A stretch of 64,000 bases of DNA from Corynebacterium mendelii (GCF_017307055.1 NZ_JAFLEQ010000003.1:87725-151724), one strand, 5' to 3'; positions 8,708 to 18,517 are shown, numbered from the stretch's first letter. Numbers and translations are program-made. Notes: generated from the letters alone by a model not told the origin.

Positions 8708-10615
8708 GTGGCCGCTGATACGACGAATAAGGCACCAAAGAGCAAAAAGAGCAAAAAACGCAAAAAGAAGCTGTGGATTATCACCGCCGTGGTGGCGGTG
8801 ATTGTTATTGCTGCACTGATCGCCGGATTCTTCGCTTTCCGCGGCGGCAAGGAAGATGACTCCGTCTTGGCTTCTTCCGACTACACAGTGGCTGAAATCG
8901 GCGAGATTTCAACCACCCTGCAGGTGTCCGGCACGGTGGACGCGGCGAAAACCGAATCGCTGACCACCACATTGACCGGCCCGATTTCCTCTATTGCGGT
9001 CAAGGTGGGTCAGCGGGTCAACAGCAATGATCTGCTGGCCACCGTCGATGTCAAGGATCTGCGCCAGGAACTCAACGACCAGGTTGCCCGGCAGGCCGAT
9101 TCGGTGCTGTCCGCCCAATCCGCGGTCGAAAAAGCCCAGCAGGCCTACCGGGACCAGAAGCAACTGGTTGACCGTGGTTTGGATGGATCGCTCAATGGCG
9201 CGCAGGCTGCTGTCCGCCAGGCCGACCAGGCCTACGATGATGCGCAGCGCGCCTACGAACAAAAACTCAACGACCGCCGCGACGGGTTGAATGAGCAGCT
9301 GCGTTCCCAGCAGCTGGCCCTGGAACAGTCCCGCAGTCAGGTGCTCAGCGCCTCTTTGTCGGTGGTGCGCTCTGGAATCGGATCGGTCACCGCTATCGCC
9401 CAGTCCGCCGAACGCGCCCGCGACATTGCGGCCGACCGGGCTGAAATCGGCAGCCTGAAAGAAAAGATGGCCGAGGCCGACGGTGCCGAGAAAAAGGCCC
9501 TGGAAGCCAAAGTCACCGCACTTGAACAGGGCATTGAGGCCAAGCGCGAGCAGACCCCCCTGGGAATCGATGAAGGGCAGGTCAACGCGCACCTGGGCAG
9601 CGTGGAAGCGCTCAGCGGGTTGAATACTTCCATCCAGTCGCTGGCTGACCAGCAAAAGAGCTTCGAACTCGGTTTGCGTCAGCTTGACCGTGAGCTGGCG
9701 GACGCCCAGCGTGGTGTCGCTCGCGCCTTCGAGGCGAAAACAGATGCCGCGGTGTCGCTGGAAGCGGCGAAACTGCAGTCCGAGCAGCAGCTGCAGCAGG
9801 CCGCCGATGCTGTCGCCGACGCGCAGCGCACTCTCGATTCTGCGGGCAACCAGGCACAGTCCTCGGTGCAGAAACTCCGCGACGACATTGACTCCAACGA
9901 GATTCGGGCACCATTTCCGGGACTGGTGACTGTGGTGTCGGGCAAAGAAGGAGCACCCGCCCAAGGGCCGGTTGTCACCATCGCCGATGATTCGACCCTG
10001 GTGATCAAGACATCGGTGCGGGAAAACGAAGTGCCCAAGCTCAAGATCGGAAACCCGGTGCGTTTTACCACCCGTGCCACCGGCGATGCGGAATTCACCG
10101 GTGAAGTCAGCTTCATCAGCCCGGTATCGGAAAAGATCGGGCAGGCTGCCGCCGCCGACGCCAAGGGGCCGTCAACCGGTGGAACCAGTGCCGAACCGCC
10201 GATGTTCCCGATTGAGATCACCGTCACCGGCAACACCGAGGGGCTGAAGATCGGTGGCTCAGCCAAGGCCGAGATCACCCTCGACAAAGTCGAGAACACC
10301 CTGGTGGTGCCCCGCGGAGCGGTCATTGACGGGCCAACCTCCAAGGAAGTGCTGCGTATCGGCGACAACAATGTCATCGAGCGGGTCAAGGTCGAGGTCG
10401 GCACCGAAAACGACTTCTCGGTGGCGGTCACGGGCGGGGATCTGAAATCCGGTGACCGGATCATCAGCAATGCGTCCAGCCGTCGTGACATGGTCGGCCA
10501 GAGCGTGGACATCAACGACAGCCCCATGCCGGGCGGGGACGGTCCACAATCCGGGACCGGCGACGAGGAAGACTCCGATTCCGCGGGCAACAAGGTTGAA
10601 AAGGAAGGGGAGTAG
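8708..10615 (+). CDS. Efflux periplasmic adaptor (MacA/HlyD-like)
   Basis: A 635-residue membrane-fusion-type adaptor. A very basic N-terminus (KSKKSKKRKKK) precedes one membrane helix at about residues 22-43. A lipoyl-like segment (TLTGPISSIAVKVGQRVNS) follows, then a long Gln/Ala coiled coil at about residues 120-390, then the second lipoyl half and beta-barrel ending near residue 600. The acidic Gly/Ser tail is not conserved. GTG 8708 has AAGGAG upstream. It overlaps nothing and is followed after 2 nt by the ATPase and then the permease, forming a tripartite MacAB-like ABC exporter. In a mycolate-bearing cell the adaptor may span the periplasm-like space; the substrate is unknown. Confidence 0.88.
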   Translation: MAADTTNKAPKSKKSKKRKKKLWIITAVVAVIVIAALIAGFFAFRGGKEDDSVLASSDYTVAEIGEISTTLQVSGTVDAAKTESLTTTLTGPISSIAVKVGQRVNSNDLLATVDVKDLRQELNDQVARQADSVLSAQSAVEKAQQAYRDQKQLVDRGLDGSLNGAQAAVRQADQAYDDAQRAYEQKLNDRRDGLNEQLRSQQLALEQSRSQVLSASLSVVRSGIGSVTAIAQSAERARDIAADRAEIGSLKEKMAEADGAEKKALEAKVTALEQGIEAKREQTPLGIDEGQVNAHLGSVEALSGLNTSIQSLADQQKSFELGLRQLDRELADAQRGVARAFEAKTDAAVSLEAAKLQSEQQLQQAADAVADAQRTLDSAGNQAQSSVQKLRDDIDSNEIRAPFPGLVTVVSGKEGAPAQGPVVTIADDSTLVIKTSVRENEVPKLKIGNPVRFTTRATGDAEFTGEVSFISPVSEKIGQAAAADAKGPSTGGTSAEPPMFPIEITVTGNTEGLKIGGSAKAEITLDKVENTLVVPRGAVIDGPTSKEVLRIGDNNVIERVKVEVGTENDFSVAVTGGDLKSGDRIISNASSRRDMVGQSVDINDSPMPGGDGPQSGTGDEEDSDSAGNKVEKEGE

Positions 10616-10617
10616 AC

Positions 10618-11385
10618 GTGTCAGAGCACGCACTGTCCCCCGACGGGGCCCCGGTGCTGCCGGACACACCGTCGTCGCGGCAACCAGCGGGGAACCACCT
10701 GGTGCAGATGCACGGTATTGTCCGCAGTTTCAATACCGGCACCCCCGAAGAACTGGTGGTCATTCCCGGCGTCGACTTCGTCATGGATGAGGGGGATTTC
10801 ACCGCGATCGTCGGGGCGTCGGGCTCCGGTAAATCAACACTGATGAACATCATCGGGCTGCTGGACAGGCCGAATGCCGGAAGCTACCTGTTTCAGGGCA
10901 CTGATGTGCTCGATGTCGACGATGATGAGCTGGCCCGCTACCGCTCGCAGAACATCGGTTTCGTGTTCCAGAACTTCAACCTGATCGGGCGCATCAACGC
11001 CAGGAAAAACGTCGAAATGCCGATGATGTATGCCGGAGTGTCGAAAAAGCAGCGGCGGGAACGCGCCGAGGAACTGCTGGAGATGGTCGGCATGGCCGAC
11101 CGGATGAACCACCAGCCCAATCAGTTGTCCGGTGGCCAGAAACAGCGGGTGGCGGTCGCCCGGGCGCTGGCCAACCACCCGAACCTGCTGCTGGCCGATG
11201 AGCCGACCGGTGCACTGGATTCAGCCACCGGCCGGATGATCATGGACATGTTCCATGACCTGCACGAAAACAAGGGTGTGTCGATTGTGTTCATCACCCA
11301 CAACCCGGACCTTGCCGACGAATGCCAGAAAACCATGCACATGGTCGACGGCCGTTTCGTCGACTCCTCCCAGGCGGTGGGATAG
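10618..11385 (+). CDS. ABC transporter ATPase (MacB/LolD type)
   Basis: A 255-residue nucleotide-binding subunit. Walker A is GASGSGKST, the signature is LSGGQKQRVAVARAL and Walker B is LLLADEPTGALD. All three are intact. The GTG at 10618 follows the adaptor stop by 2 nt, with AAGGAAGGGG overlapping the end of that gene. Its own stop abuts the permease ATG, so translation is probably coupled. The sequence type is that of ATPases working with FtsX/MacB-like permeases, which use ATP for mechanotransmission or export rather than import. The first 25 residues are a Pro/Ser-rich extension of no known role. Confidence 0.93.
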   Translation: MSEHALSPDGAPVLPDTPSSRQPAGNHLVQMHGIVRSFNTGTPEELVVIPGVDFVMDEGDFTAIVGASGSGKSTLMNIIGLLDRPNAGSYLFQGTDVLDVDDDELARYRSQNIGFVFQNFNLIGRINARKNVEMPMMYAGVSKKQRRERAEELLEMVGMADRMNHQPNQLSGGQKQRVAVARALANHPNLLLADEPTGALDSATGRMIMDMFHDLHENKGVSIVFITHNPDLADECQKTMHMVDGRFVDSSQAVG

Positions 11386-12684
11386 ATGAACTGGAGCGAA
11401 TCAACATCCCTGGCGTTGGCCAGCCTGTGGGCGAACAAGCTGCGCAGTTTCCTGACTCTTTTGGGCGTGATCGTCGGTATCGCCTCGGTGGTGACGATTC
11501 TGACGCTGGGGGCGTCGCTGCAGGCCCGTATTTTCGGTGATTTCAATACCGCCGGCATCAATGACCTGCAGGTGGCCGTGGAGGCCCGCCCCGACCCGAA
11601 TGAGAAGGAAAAAGCCGCCGAGGACAATATGTTCGGCAGCTACAGCTACAGCCCGGTTCCCGACCGGGATGCGATCAGCCCGGCGATGATCGAGGAAATC
11701 CGCAAGCATTTCGGCGACCGTATCGACGCCATCCAGTTTTCCGGCAACAACAGCTACCCGGTGACCGCCACCCCGGGGCTGAAACTGGATCCGGAAACCT
11801 CGGCGATGATCCGTTTCGCCGGCCCGGACTACATGCGGGCCAATGACATCACGGTCTCGGTGGGGCGTCCTTTGGAAAAAGCGGACATGGACAGTGCCTC
11901 CCGGGTGGGGGTGGTCAGCCAGAAACTGGTGGACGAACTGTTCGACGGTGACGCGCAAGCCGCGATCGGCCAGCAGCTGTCGGTACAGTCCGACGGCTCG
12001 AATGTATCGGTGTCGTTTGCGATTATCGGTGTGGAAAAAGAAAAGAAGGACAGCATGTCGTTCGGTGATTTTTCCCGCTCGTCGATTACTGCCCCGTACA
12101 CCGCCAAAGACACCCTGCAACCAGGCAACACCAACTACCAGTCGATTTCCATCCGCCCCGGGAAGGGAACCGACACCAAAACCCTGGGCCAGCAGGTCCA
12201 GGACTACATGGACCGGCAGTATGAGGCCAATCCGGACTACCAGGTCAAAGTCACCGATTTTTCCGCCGACATCGCACAGATTCGGGGAGTGTTTTCCACC
12301 ATCTCGATCGGCTTGTCGGCCATCGCCGGGATCTCCCTTCTGGTCGGCGGCATCGGGGTGATGAACATTATGTTGGTCACCGTCACCGAACGCACCCGGG
12401 AGATCGGTATCCGAAAAGCACTCGGGGCGCGCCGCAAAGACATCCGGCTGCAGTTCGTCATCGAATCGATGATCGTCTGCCTGATCGGCGGTATCATCGG
12501 CGTGCTGTTGGGCGGGGTGTTCGGCATGCTGGGGGCGAAACTGATCGGCAAGGTGGTGTTCCCGCCGATCGCCGGGGTTATTGTCTCGCTGCTGTTCAGT
12601 CTGCTGATCGGCTTGTTCTTCGGCTATTCACCGGCCAACAAGGCGGCCAAACTCAACCCGCTGGATGCCCTGCGCTACGAGTAG
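11386..12684 (+). CDS. ABC permease, MacB/FtsX family
   Basis: A 432-residue permease of the MacB type. There is one N-terminal membrane helix at about residues 17-40, then a large extracytoplasmic domain (MacB-PCD-like) to about residue 300. The C-terminal FtsX domain has three helices and contains GGIGVMNIMLVTVTERTREI. The ATG directly abuts the stop codon of the ATPase gene. With the two upstream genes it makes a complete exporter, and a terminator follows. Likely substrates for this class are peptides, lipids or drugs, but nothing in the sequence decides which. Confidence 0.93.
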   Translation: MNWSESTSLALASLWANKLRSFLTLLGVIVGIASVVTILTLGASLQARIFGDFNTAGINDLQVAVEARPDPNEKEKAAEDNMFGSYSYSPVPDRDAISPAMIEEIRKHFGDRIDAIQFSGNNSYPVTATPGLKLDPETSAMIRFAGPDYMRANDITVSVGRPLEKADMDSASRVGVVSQKLVDELFDGDAQAAIGQQLSVQSDGSNVSVSFAIIGVEKEKKDSMSFGDFSRSSITAPYTAKDTLQPGNTNYQSISIRPGKGTDTKTLGQQVQDYMDRQYEANPDYQVKVTDFSADIAQIRGVFSTISIGLSAIAGISLLVGGIGVMNIMLVTVTERTREIGIRKALGARRKDIRLQFVIESMIVCLIGGIIGVLLGGVFGMLGAKLIGKVVFPPIAGVIVSLLFSLLIGLFFGYSPANKAAKLNPLDALRYE

Positions 12685-12708
12685 CCCGAAGTTCATTTCC
12701 GCCCGTCA

Positions 12709-12765
12709 CCGGTGCGGGGACGCTGTTTTTACCCGGTGAAAACCGCCCGTCCCTGCACCGGCTTT
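12709..12765 (+). terminator. Terminator of the efflux operon
   Basis: CCGGTGCGGGGACG (12709-12722) pairs with 12748-12761 with one G-T pair, followed by CTTTTGCTGTTTT. Confidence 0.75.
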
Positions 12766-12766
12766 T

Positions 12767-13250
12767 GCTGTTTTGCAAAGGGGCGTGACACGGCAACGAG
12801 GCGCAGCACACCCCCGCCAAGACCTCTCATACCCTGTCACCGGGATGGAACCCTCCCGGTTGCTTTGCGGGCGTGGTTTTGCGGGCTTTGTCCTCAGAGC
12901 ACGAAAACTCTGGTGCGGGACACAACAGGATGGGGTTTGTCGCTGTGCGGGACCGTTCAATCTTGGGGGGCGGGCTTTCGGCCTGCAACCGGATCCGGTT
13001 CGGCACCGCCCCGTTGCACGCACTGAACCAGCTATGTTGTGCTCCGCGGTGGCCATAGGCCGACCGGTGGTCTTTTTTCGCCGACTGTCCCACAACCGCG
13101 TTCGTCCACCAATTGTTTCGCCGGGGCCTGCCGGCGCTGACCCCCGGAGTTTTTTCGGAAAAAGTCCGTGATCTTTCCGCGGGATTCCACGGGTGGACCC
13201 CGGCTGTCGGCGGAGACATTGTTCCCCGGGGATGGGCCATGGACGTCCGG
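12767..13250. other. Intergenic region with no gene seen
   Basis: Convergent gap between the efflux operon and the putative exporter. Short ORFs on both strands overlap each other and look random. A TTTTTCGGAAAAA near-palindrome near 13150 is the only visible pattern. Confidence 0.4.
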
Positions 13251-14261
13251 CTAGACCAGTACAGCACCGGTGGCGGATATGGCGATGACCACCAAAGTCA
13301 GGATCCCGCCGAAGGCAAAGGGTTTGTGCCCGGCGGTGGTGATCGTGGCTGCCGTCACCCCCAGCCCCTGGGCAAACATGGCCGCACTGAACAACAGGGT
13401 GCGTATCCAGCTTGTGGCATCGATGACCGGTTCCGGGACGGCCACAAAAGTGCGCACCAGCACCAGGCTGACGAATCCAATCACGAACACCGGTATCAAC
13501 GGCGGCAACACCACATCGGGGTCCCCGGGCCGGGCGGAGCTTTTCACATGCCGGCGTTCAGCAACGGCCAGCAGCGCCATCATGGGGCCCAGGCACAGCA
13601 CCCGCGCCAGTTTCACGGTGACGGCGATCGGCAAAACTGCGGCTCCCGCCACTTGTCCGGCTGCCACGGCCTGGCTGACTTCGTGGGTTGACGCCCCGAG
13701 AAACACGCCTGTTGAAATATTGTCCCAGCCGAGAAGATGCGCGGCCAAAGGACCGGCGCCAATCATGAGTGTTCCCAGAAGGACAATCACCGCGATGGCG
13801 GTAATGAATTCATGCTGCCGCTTCCTGGTGGTGATACCTTCCACCGCGGCAATGGCGGCTGCCCCGCAGATGGAACACCCGGCGCCGATGAGCAGGGACT
13901 GCTCCCGGGTCAGTCCGAAAGCCCGCCCGAGGGGAATCGCCGCCAGAAGACCGATGGTGACGACCAGACCAACAGTGACAAGCGGCATCCAGCCCAGATC
14001 CAGGATTTCCGCCGCCGGAACAGACAATCCCAGAAGACCCACACCCACGCGCAGCAGCTTCTTCGAGGTAAACAGCACGCCAGCGTCGGCTGCCCGTGGC
14101 ACCCGGACAAGATTACCGGCAATAATTCCCAGTATCACCGCTACCAGCAGCTCGAGGGACAGGCCGGTGGCATGCTGTATTGCCGCGGACACGACGAGGG
14201 TGATGGCTGCACCTGCCGCGCACAACACAAGACCCGGTACAAGGGGGCGTAGGGGACTCAC
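13251..14261 (-). CDS. YeiH family putative sulfate exporter
   Basis: A 336-residue polytopic membrane protein with about ten hydrophobic segments. It matches the UPF0324/YeiH family by the conserved stretches TSKKLLRVGVGLLGL, GAGCSICGAAAIAA and GASTHEVSQAVAAG. The family is annotated as a putative sulfate exporter, mostly by inference. The start is GTG at 14261, with AAGGAGG about 13 nt upstream, longer than usual. It is divergent from dinB. No regulator is adjacent. Confidence 0.88.
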   Translation of the reverse strand: MSPLRPLVPGLVLCAAGAAITLVVSAAIQHATGLSLELLVAVILGIIAGNLVRVPRAADAGVLFTSKKLLRVGVGLLGLSVPAAEILDLGWMPLVTVGLVVTIGLLAAIPLGRAFGLTREQSLLIGAGCSICGAAAIAAVEGITTRKRQHEFITAIAVIVLLGTLMIGAGPLAAHLLGWDNISTGVFLGASTHEVSQAVAAGQVAGAAVLPIAVTVKLARVLCLGPMMALLAVAERRHVKSSARPGDPDVVLPPLIPVFVIGFVSLVLVRTFVAVPEPVIDATSWIRTLLFSAAMFAQGLGVTAATITTAGHKPFAFGGILTLVVIAISATGAVLV

Positions 14262-14334
14262 GGGTTAAAACTTACCTCCTTGCTGGTGTGGTCCGGAACA
14301 CCCGGGGGACAAGGGGCGGCCGTGCGCCCACAGA

Positions 14335-14350
14335 TCGAACACCTGTGTTA
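14335..14350 (+). promoter_or_regulatory. Candidate LexA (SOS) box before dinB
   Basis: The site agrees with the Gram-positive/actinobacterial SOS box TCGAACANNTGTTCGA in the left arm and TGT core, with two mismatches near the right end. It sits 40 nt before dinB and just upstream of its -10. Confidence 0.4.
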
Positions 14351-14360
14351 ACACGTGTGG

Positions 14361-14366
14361 TACTTT
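14361..14366 (+). promoter_or_regulatory. -10 hexamer of dinB, leaderless type
   Basis: TACTTT ends 8 nt before the ATG at 14375. Confidence 0.4.
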
Positions 14367-14374
14367 TTCCGGTT

Positions 14375-15781
14375 ATGAGACGCTGGGTGCTGCACATAGA
14401 CATGGACGCGTTTTTCGCCTCCTGTGAGCAGCTGACCCGTCCCACCCTGGCCGGACGGCCCGTTTTGGTCGGGGGTGTCACCGGCCGGGGGGTGGTGGCG
14501 GGTGCCTCCTACGAGGCCCGGGGATACGGGGTCCATTCGGCCATGCCCGTCTATCAGGCGCGGCAGCTGATCGGGTTCAAAGCTGTGGTGGTCCATCCCC
14601 GCAAAGCCGTCTACTCCGCGGCCAGTAAACGGGTCTTCCAGCTGGTGCGCCGGGAAGCCGGGGTCATCGAACAGCTGTCGATTGATGAAGCGTTCATGGA
14701 ACCCGAATGTCTCAAAGGGGCAAGCCCCGACAAGGTGAGGGCATGGGCGGACCACCTGCGCGCCCTGATCGCCGAAGAAACCGGCCTGCCCAGCTCGATT
14801 GGGGCCGGAAGCGGCAAACAGTACGCGAAAATCGGATCCGGGGTGGCCAAACCCGCGGGCTGTTGCGTCATTCCGGTGGAAAAACAGCACCAGATGCTCG
14901 ATCCGCTGCCGGTGCGCAAACTGTGGGGCATCGGTCCGGTGGCGGAGAAAAAACTGGCCCAGCTCGGTATTGAAACCATCGCCGATTTCGCGGCATTGAG
15001 TGAAAAAGAAGTGCGGCTGGTACTCGGCCCCACCGTCGGGGTGGGGTTGTGGAAACTGGCCCGCGGTACCGATGACCGGCCGGTCGCACCGAAGGCGGTG
15101 GCCAAACAAATCTCCCAGGAACACACCTTCGGGCGGGATTTGACCACCCTGGCACAGGTGACTGCTGCCGTCGACCGCGCCGCCCACGGTGCTTTTCAGC
15201 GGCTGGAGGCTGACGGCCGGGGTGCCAGAACGGTGACGGTGAAAATCAAAACCACCGATTTCAAAATCACCTCCCGCTCCCAGACACTGCCGTATGCGAC
15301 CCGGGATGAACAGACGCTGGCCGCTCTGGCCCGGGAACTGATCCGGCCCCCCAGCGACACCGGTGCCCTCAGGCTGGTGGGAGTGTCGTATTCGGGGCTG
15401 GAAACACCCCGGCAGGATGTGCTTTTTCCGGAACTCGACCGGCAGCGCACCACTGTCTCGCAGGTCTCGGACTGGGAAACCGGGGTCAGATCCTCCCGAC
15501 CGGCCGCGGAAGTGTCGCAAGCCGGTGATTGGGGTGAGGTGGAGAAGCCGGAGAGCCGTTTCCGCGCCACCGATGATGTCTTCCATCCGGAGTTCGGCCA
15601 CGGCTGGATTCAGGGTATCGGGCATGGGGTGGTCTCGGTGCGTTTTGAAACCCGGGCGACAGGACCCGGTCCGGTGAAATCCTTCGCTGATGATGATGAA
15701 AAACTCCGGCTGGCCGATCCGCTCGATTCGCTGGCCTGGCAGGACTGGTTGGAGCGGCGGGATGAATCAGACGAAAGCTGA
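14375..15781 (+). CDS. dinB: DNA polymerase IV
   Basis: Y-family translesion polymerase of 468 residues. The catalytic motifs HIDMDAFFASCEQL near the N-terminus and SIDEAFME near residue 100 supply the metal-binding acidic residues. A helix-hairpin-helix stretch (LWGIGPVAEKKLAQLGI) and the little-finger domain follow. The C-terminus carries an extra 90-odd residues after the polymerase fold, as in other corynebacterial copies, ending in an acidic Asp/Glu/Ser tail. The frame is open upstream to 14288, but ATG 14375 begins the conserved motif and has a leaderless promoter. A possible LexA box suggests SOS control. Confidence 0.95.
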   Translation: MRRWVLHIDMDAFFASCEQLTRPTLAGRPVLVGGVTGRGVVAGASYEARGYGVHSAMPVYQARQLIGFKAVVVHPRKAVYSAASKRVFQLVRREAGVIEQLSIDEAFMEPECLKGASPDKVRAWADHLRALIAEETGLPSSIGAGSGKQYAKIGSGVAKPAGCCVIPVEKQHQMLDPLPVRKLWGIGPVAEKKLAQLGIETIADFAALSEKEVRLVLGPTVGVGLWKLARGTDDRPVAPKAVAKQISQEHTFGRDLTTLAQVTAAVDRAAHGAFQRLEADGRGARTVTVKIKTTDFKITSRSQTLPYATRDEQTLAALARELIRPPSDTGALRLVGVSYSGLETPRQDVLFPELDRQRTTVSQVSDWETGVRSSRPAAEVSQAGDWGEVEKPESRFRATDDVFHPEFGHGWIQGIGHGVVSVRFETRATGPGPVKSFADDDEKLRLADPLDSLAWQDWLERRDESDES

Positions 15782-16241
15782 AAAAGCTGCTGCCCTCGGC
15801 AGCGCCGCAGGCGAGGTTCTCCGGTGGCGTCCCGGGGCGCCGGGACATGGCCGGAGGGACCGGAAGCGGCATGCGGGGCCGGATGCCTGTGGTGCCACCC
15901 GCCGTCGAGTGGGTGTCGTCCGGCCGGTGGGGCTGGCACGGCACCCTGGTATCCCTTCTTTCGGGGGAGCCGCCGCTGGGGTGGCCAACCGGGCTGTCCG
16001 CACGCTTCAGGTGTGGTGCACTGTACCGGAGTGCGGGGCCGTGACCTGTCCTGTTGGGGCAGCAGAGTTGACAGGTGTTGTTCAGTAGCGGACAGGTCCC
16101 TTCATGCGGGGAGTCCGCAGCCGGGGATATGTCCGGCAGGTGTTGTCAACTGCTCGTTTCCTGATCCGCAAGGTATGCTCATTGGTGGGGCTCAGCACTT
16201 GTTCCCTGCATGTCGCCACGAGAATTGAGAGCTTGCGTCCA
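15782..16241. other. Intergenic region, no gene seen
   Basis: Upstream of the 16242 gene. TATGCT near 16173 could be its -10. A small hairpin (GCTGC...GCAGC, about 15789-15806) lies just after dinB, but the following T-rich tract is on the minus strand, where no gene ends. Confidence 0.35.
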
Positions 16242-17489
16242 ATGGGAGAACTAGCCGGAAAGCGTACCGGGCGGTGTCTGGATTTCACCCAGGCCACCGC
16301 CGAGATTGGTGCGCTCAGGACGGTGTTCGACCGGGCCCGGGACGCCCTCGGCCCCGACGAGCCGGTGGTGTGGCAGTTGGCCGGCCGGTTGGCACTGGCT
16401 CTGGCCGAACACGACCCATCCACTGACGCCTCCTCGCCGCTGGCCATAGAGGCCATGGCGCTGATGACCTGGTCGGTGGGTCATGCTGGACGGATGGCCA
16501 CCGATTCGGCTGATCTTCTCACCTGTCTGCACCGCCAGGCCGAGGTCTACAAGCTGCTCGGCATCACAGAAGACGAGTTGTTCGTGCGGCAGGAAATCGT
16601 GCAGCTGATCAACCGCTACCCGGGCCGCCTGGATCACCGGGCCGCCTTACGGGCATCCCTGAACCATGCGCTGGCCCTGGAAAACGTGATGGGTCCTGCC
16701 GTGGCCCTGCTTGAACTGGAACACCTGGTGGCGGGGTGTCTTGAACGCGGCGACTACTCGCCGGTGGTGCTGGGCATGTTGACCGACATCACCCGGCTGC
16801 GGCTGTCGGCGGGCCTGTCCGCTGAAGCCCTGTCCGCGGCGCAGTCGGCGCTGGCGGTGTTTGACCTGGGATACCCCTTCGACGACAACGACGATGCCGT
16901 GGCCCCCTATGCCGGAACCATTGTTGTGGCACCGGATCCCTCCGACCCCGGGCCGGGGGATCCCCAGCAGGTGTGGGAAGACACCGTCGGGCATTGTCTG
17001 GACATCATCATCGATTCTTCCCCGCGGGACCGCCGCGGCGTGGGCGCTGTGGTGGGGGAGGCTGTCAGCTGCGCCGAATTGTGTTTCGGTGTCGGCTCGA
17101 CCATCGCCCTGGCCGCCCGGCTGCGGGCTTTTCTGTGGGAGCTGACAATCGCCACAAGCCTGCGCAAAGAACATCTCACCGTGTTGAATTCGTTGAGCCG
17201 CGATATCGCCCTGCAGACCATCGAGGACGCGGAAACACCCGATAATCCGGCCAGCGGCACCAACGGCACTCTGCTGGATCTGCAGTCCCGGGTCAATGCC
17301 CATCTGGGATTGGCGATGGCGGCAAAGGGCCGGGGTGAAGCCGCCAGGAAGCAAGCCACCAACAATCTGCGCCTGGCGCTTGACCGGGGGGCCGGTCTTG
17401 ACCATCAGCTGCGCCGCCGGGTGGAGGATGCTCTGGGCGAGCTTGTCGCGCAGCCGGAAAAACCCCACCCGGATAGCGGTCACCCCTGA
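16242..17489 (+). CDS. Hypothetical helical-repeat protein
   Basis: A 415-residue soluble protein, mostly Ala/Leu-rich amphipathic helices, resembling TPR-like repeat proteins. No specific family was recognised. The frame extends to 16104 without a convincing start; ATG 16242 (MGELAGKRTG) is chosen because the helical part begins there, but it lacks a good Shine-Dalgarno and GTG or TTG starts further up are possible. It is convergent with ansA. In general character it resembles the 578-residue protein encoded at 6284-8020, but clear homology could not be shown by eye. Confidence 0.65.
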   Translation: MGELAGKRTGRCLDFTQATAEIGALRTVFDRARDALGPDEPVVWQLAGRLALALAEHDPSTDASSPLAIEAMALMTWSVGHAGRMATDSADLLTCLHRQAEVYKLLGITEDELFVRQEIVQLINRYPGRLDHRAALRASLNHALALENVMGPAVALLELEHLVAGCLERGDYSPVVLGMLTDITRLRLSAGLSAEALSAAQSALAVFDLGYPFDDNDDAVAPYAGTIVVAPDPSDPGPGDPQQVWEDTVGHCLDIIIDSSPRDRRGVGAVVGEAVSCAELCFGVGSTIALAARLRAFLWELTIATSLRKEHLTVLNSLSRDIALQTIEDAETPDNPASGTNGTLLDLQSRVNAHLGLAMAAKGRGEAARKQATNNLRLALDRGAGLDHQLRRRVEDALGELVAQPEKPHPDSGHP

Positions 17490-17572
17490 CCCGTTGCCAC
17501 CGGCCGCACTGGTGTGGCGCCCACAACCACCGTCTGACCCGGGGTGGGGCAAGCTGCGGGGTTTTGGTTCCC

Positions 17573-18517
17573 CTAGAACAAGGTTGCGGGATGGACCCCG
17601 GCGGCAATGGCCGCGGCCAGAAGCACCCGTGCCTGCCCGGCGCGCAGATAGCGTGATCCTATGGCGCCCGCTGCTTTCAATGTGGCCCCGCCGCCGGCCC
17701 CGCCGTAGCTTCCGTGCACCTCGCCGCGGGGAACCCGGGTGGTGATGACCACCGGAATTCCGTCGTGCAGGGCGTCGGCGATCGCCCTTCCCATGCCGGG
17801 ACCCACATTGCCGCCGCCCAAAGCCTCCACAACCAGGCCCTGCGCCCCGTTGGCGATGGCGGCCTGCACCAGATGACCGTCATCGCCGGGGCTGGCGCAA
17901 ATAACATCGACGGTGACGCCGGCGAGTTCGGCCACGGGCAGCGGGTCGGGCCGGGCCGGTTCCTCCGGGGCGTTGGTGGCGAAAGCCAGTTCGTCGGTGG
18001 TGTGCCATTTCACCGCCCCGCGGGCCGGCAGGACGGCGCGGCCGAACACGATCAGCGCGCCGATGCCCTGTGCTGTGGGGGCGGCGACAATATTGACCGC
18101 ATCCAGCAGGTTGAATATGCCGTCGGCCTGCGGATGGTTGAAGGGTTTTTGGGCACCGGTGATCACCACCGGGCGGTCATCGGAGTGGAAAACATCGATG
18201 GCGACGGCTGTTTCCTCCATCGAGTCGGTGCCGTGGGTGACAATCACCCCGGTGACCGTGTCATCGGATAAAGCCTCGTGTACCGCGGCGACCACCGTGT
18301 CGATATCGGCGAACCCCATGGCCGAGGAATCCAGCCGGTCGATCTCGGTGACGGTGAACCGCACCGACGGGCAGCGGGCGGCGATCTTGTCGACCAGTGC
18401 GGTGCCCGACACCGTCGGAATCAGTGCGCCGGTGTCATCGGCGGTGCACGCTATGGTGCCGCCGGTGGTGATCACGGCAATGTGGGCCTGGGGGATGTCA
18501 TCGGTGGTCTTGCTCAT
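17573..18517 (-). CDS. ansA: L-asparaginase
   Basis: A 314-residue asparaginase that hydrolyses asparagine to aspartate and ammonia. Both active-site signatures are present: TTGGTIA at about residue 19 and THGTDSMEET at about residue 95. The family fold continues to the C-terminus. ATG 18517 is chosen over a GTG two codons upstream. No signal peptide is seen, so it is probably cytoplasmic. It is divergent from the MTB12-like lipoprotein gene. The location in the dinB-ansA-lspA order is usual for Corynebacterium. Confidence 0.94.
   Translation of the reverse strand: MSKTTDDIPQAHIAVITTGGTIACTADDTGALIPTVSGTALVDKIAARCPSVRFTVTEIDRLDSSAMGFADIDTVVAAVHEALSDDTVTGVIVTHGTDSMEETAVAIDVFHSDDRPVVITGAQKPFNHPQADGIFNLLDAVNIVAAPTAQGIGALIVFGRAVLPARGAVKWHTTDELAFATNAPEEPARPDPLPVAELAGVTVDVICASPGDDGHLVQAAIANGAQGLVVEALGGGNVGPGMGRAIADALHDGIPVVITTRVPRGEVHGSYGGAGGGATLKAAGAIGSRYLRAGQARVLLAAAIAAGVHPATLF

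Noticed and set aside
13144..13160. TTTTTCGGAAAAA near-palindrome as an operator
   Set aside because: It lies in a convergent gap downstream of both neighbours, where an operator would have no gene to control.
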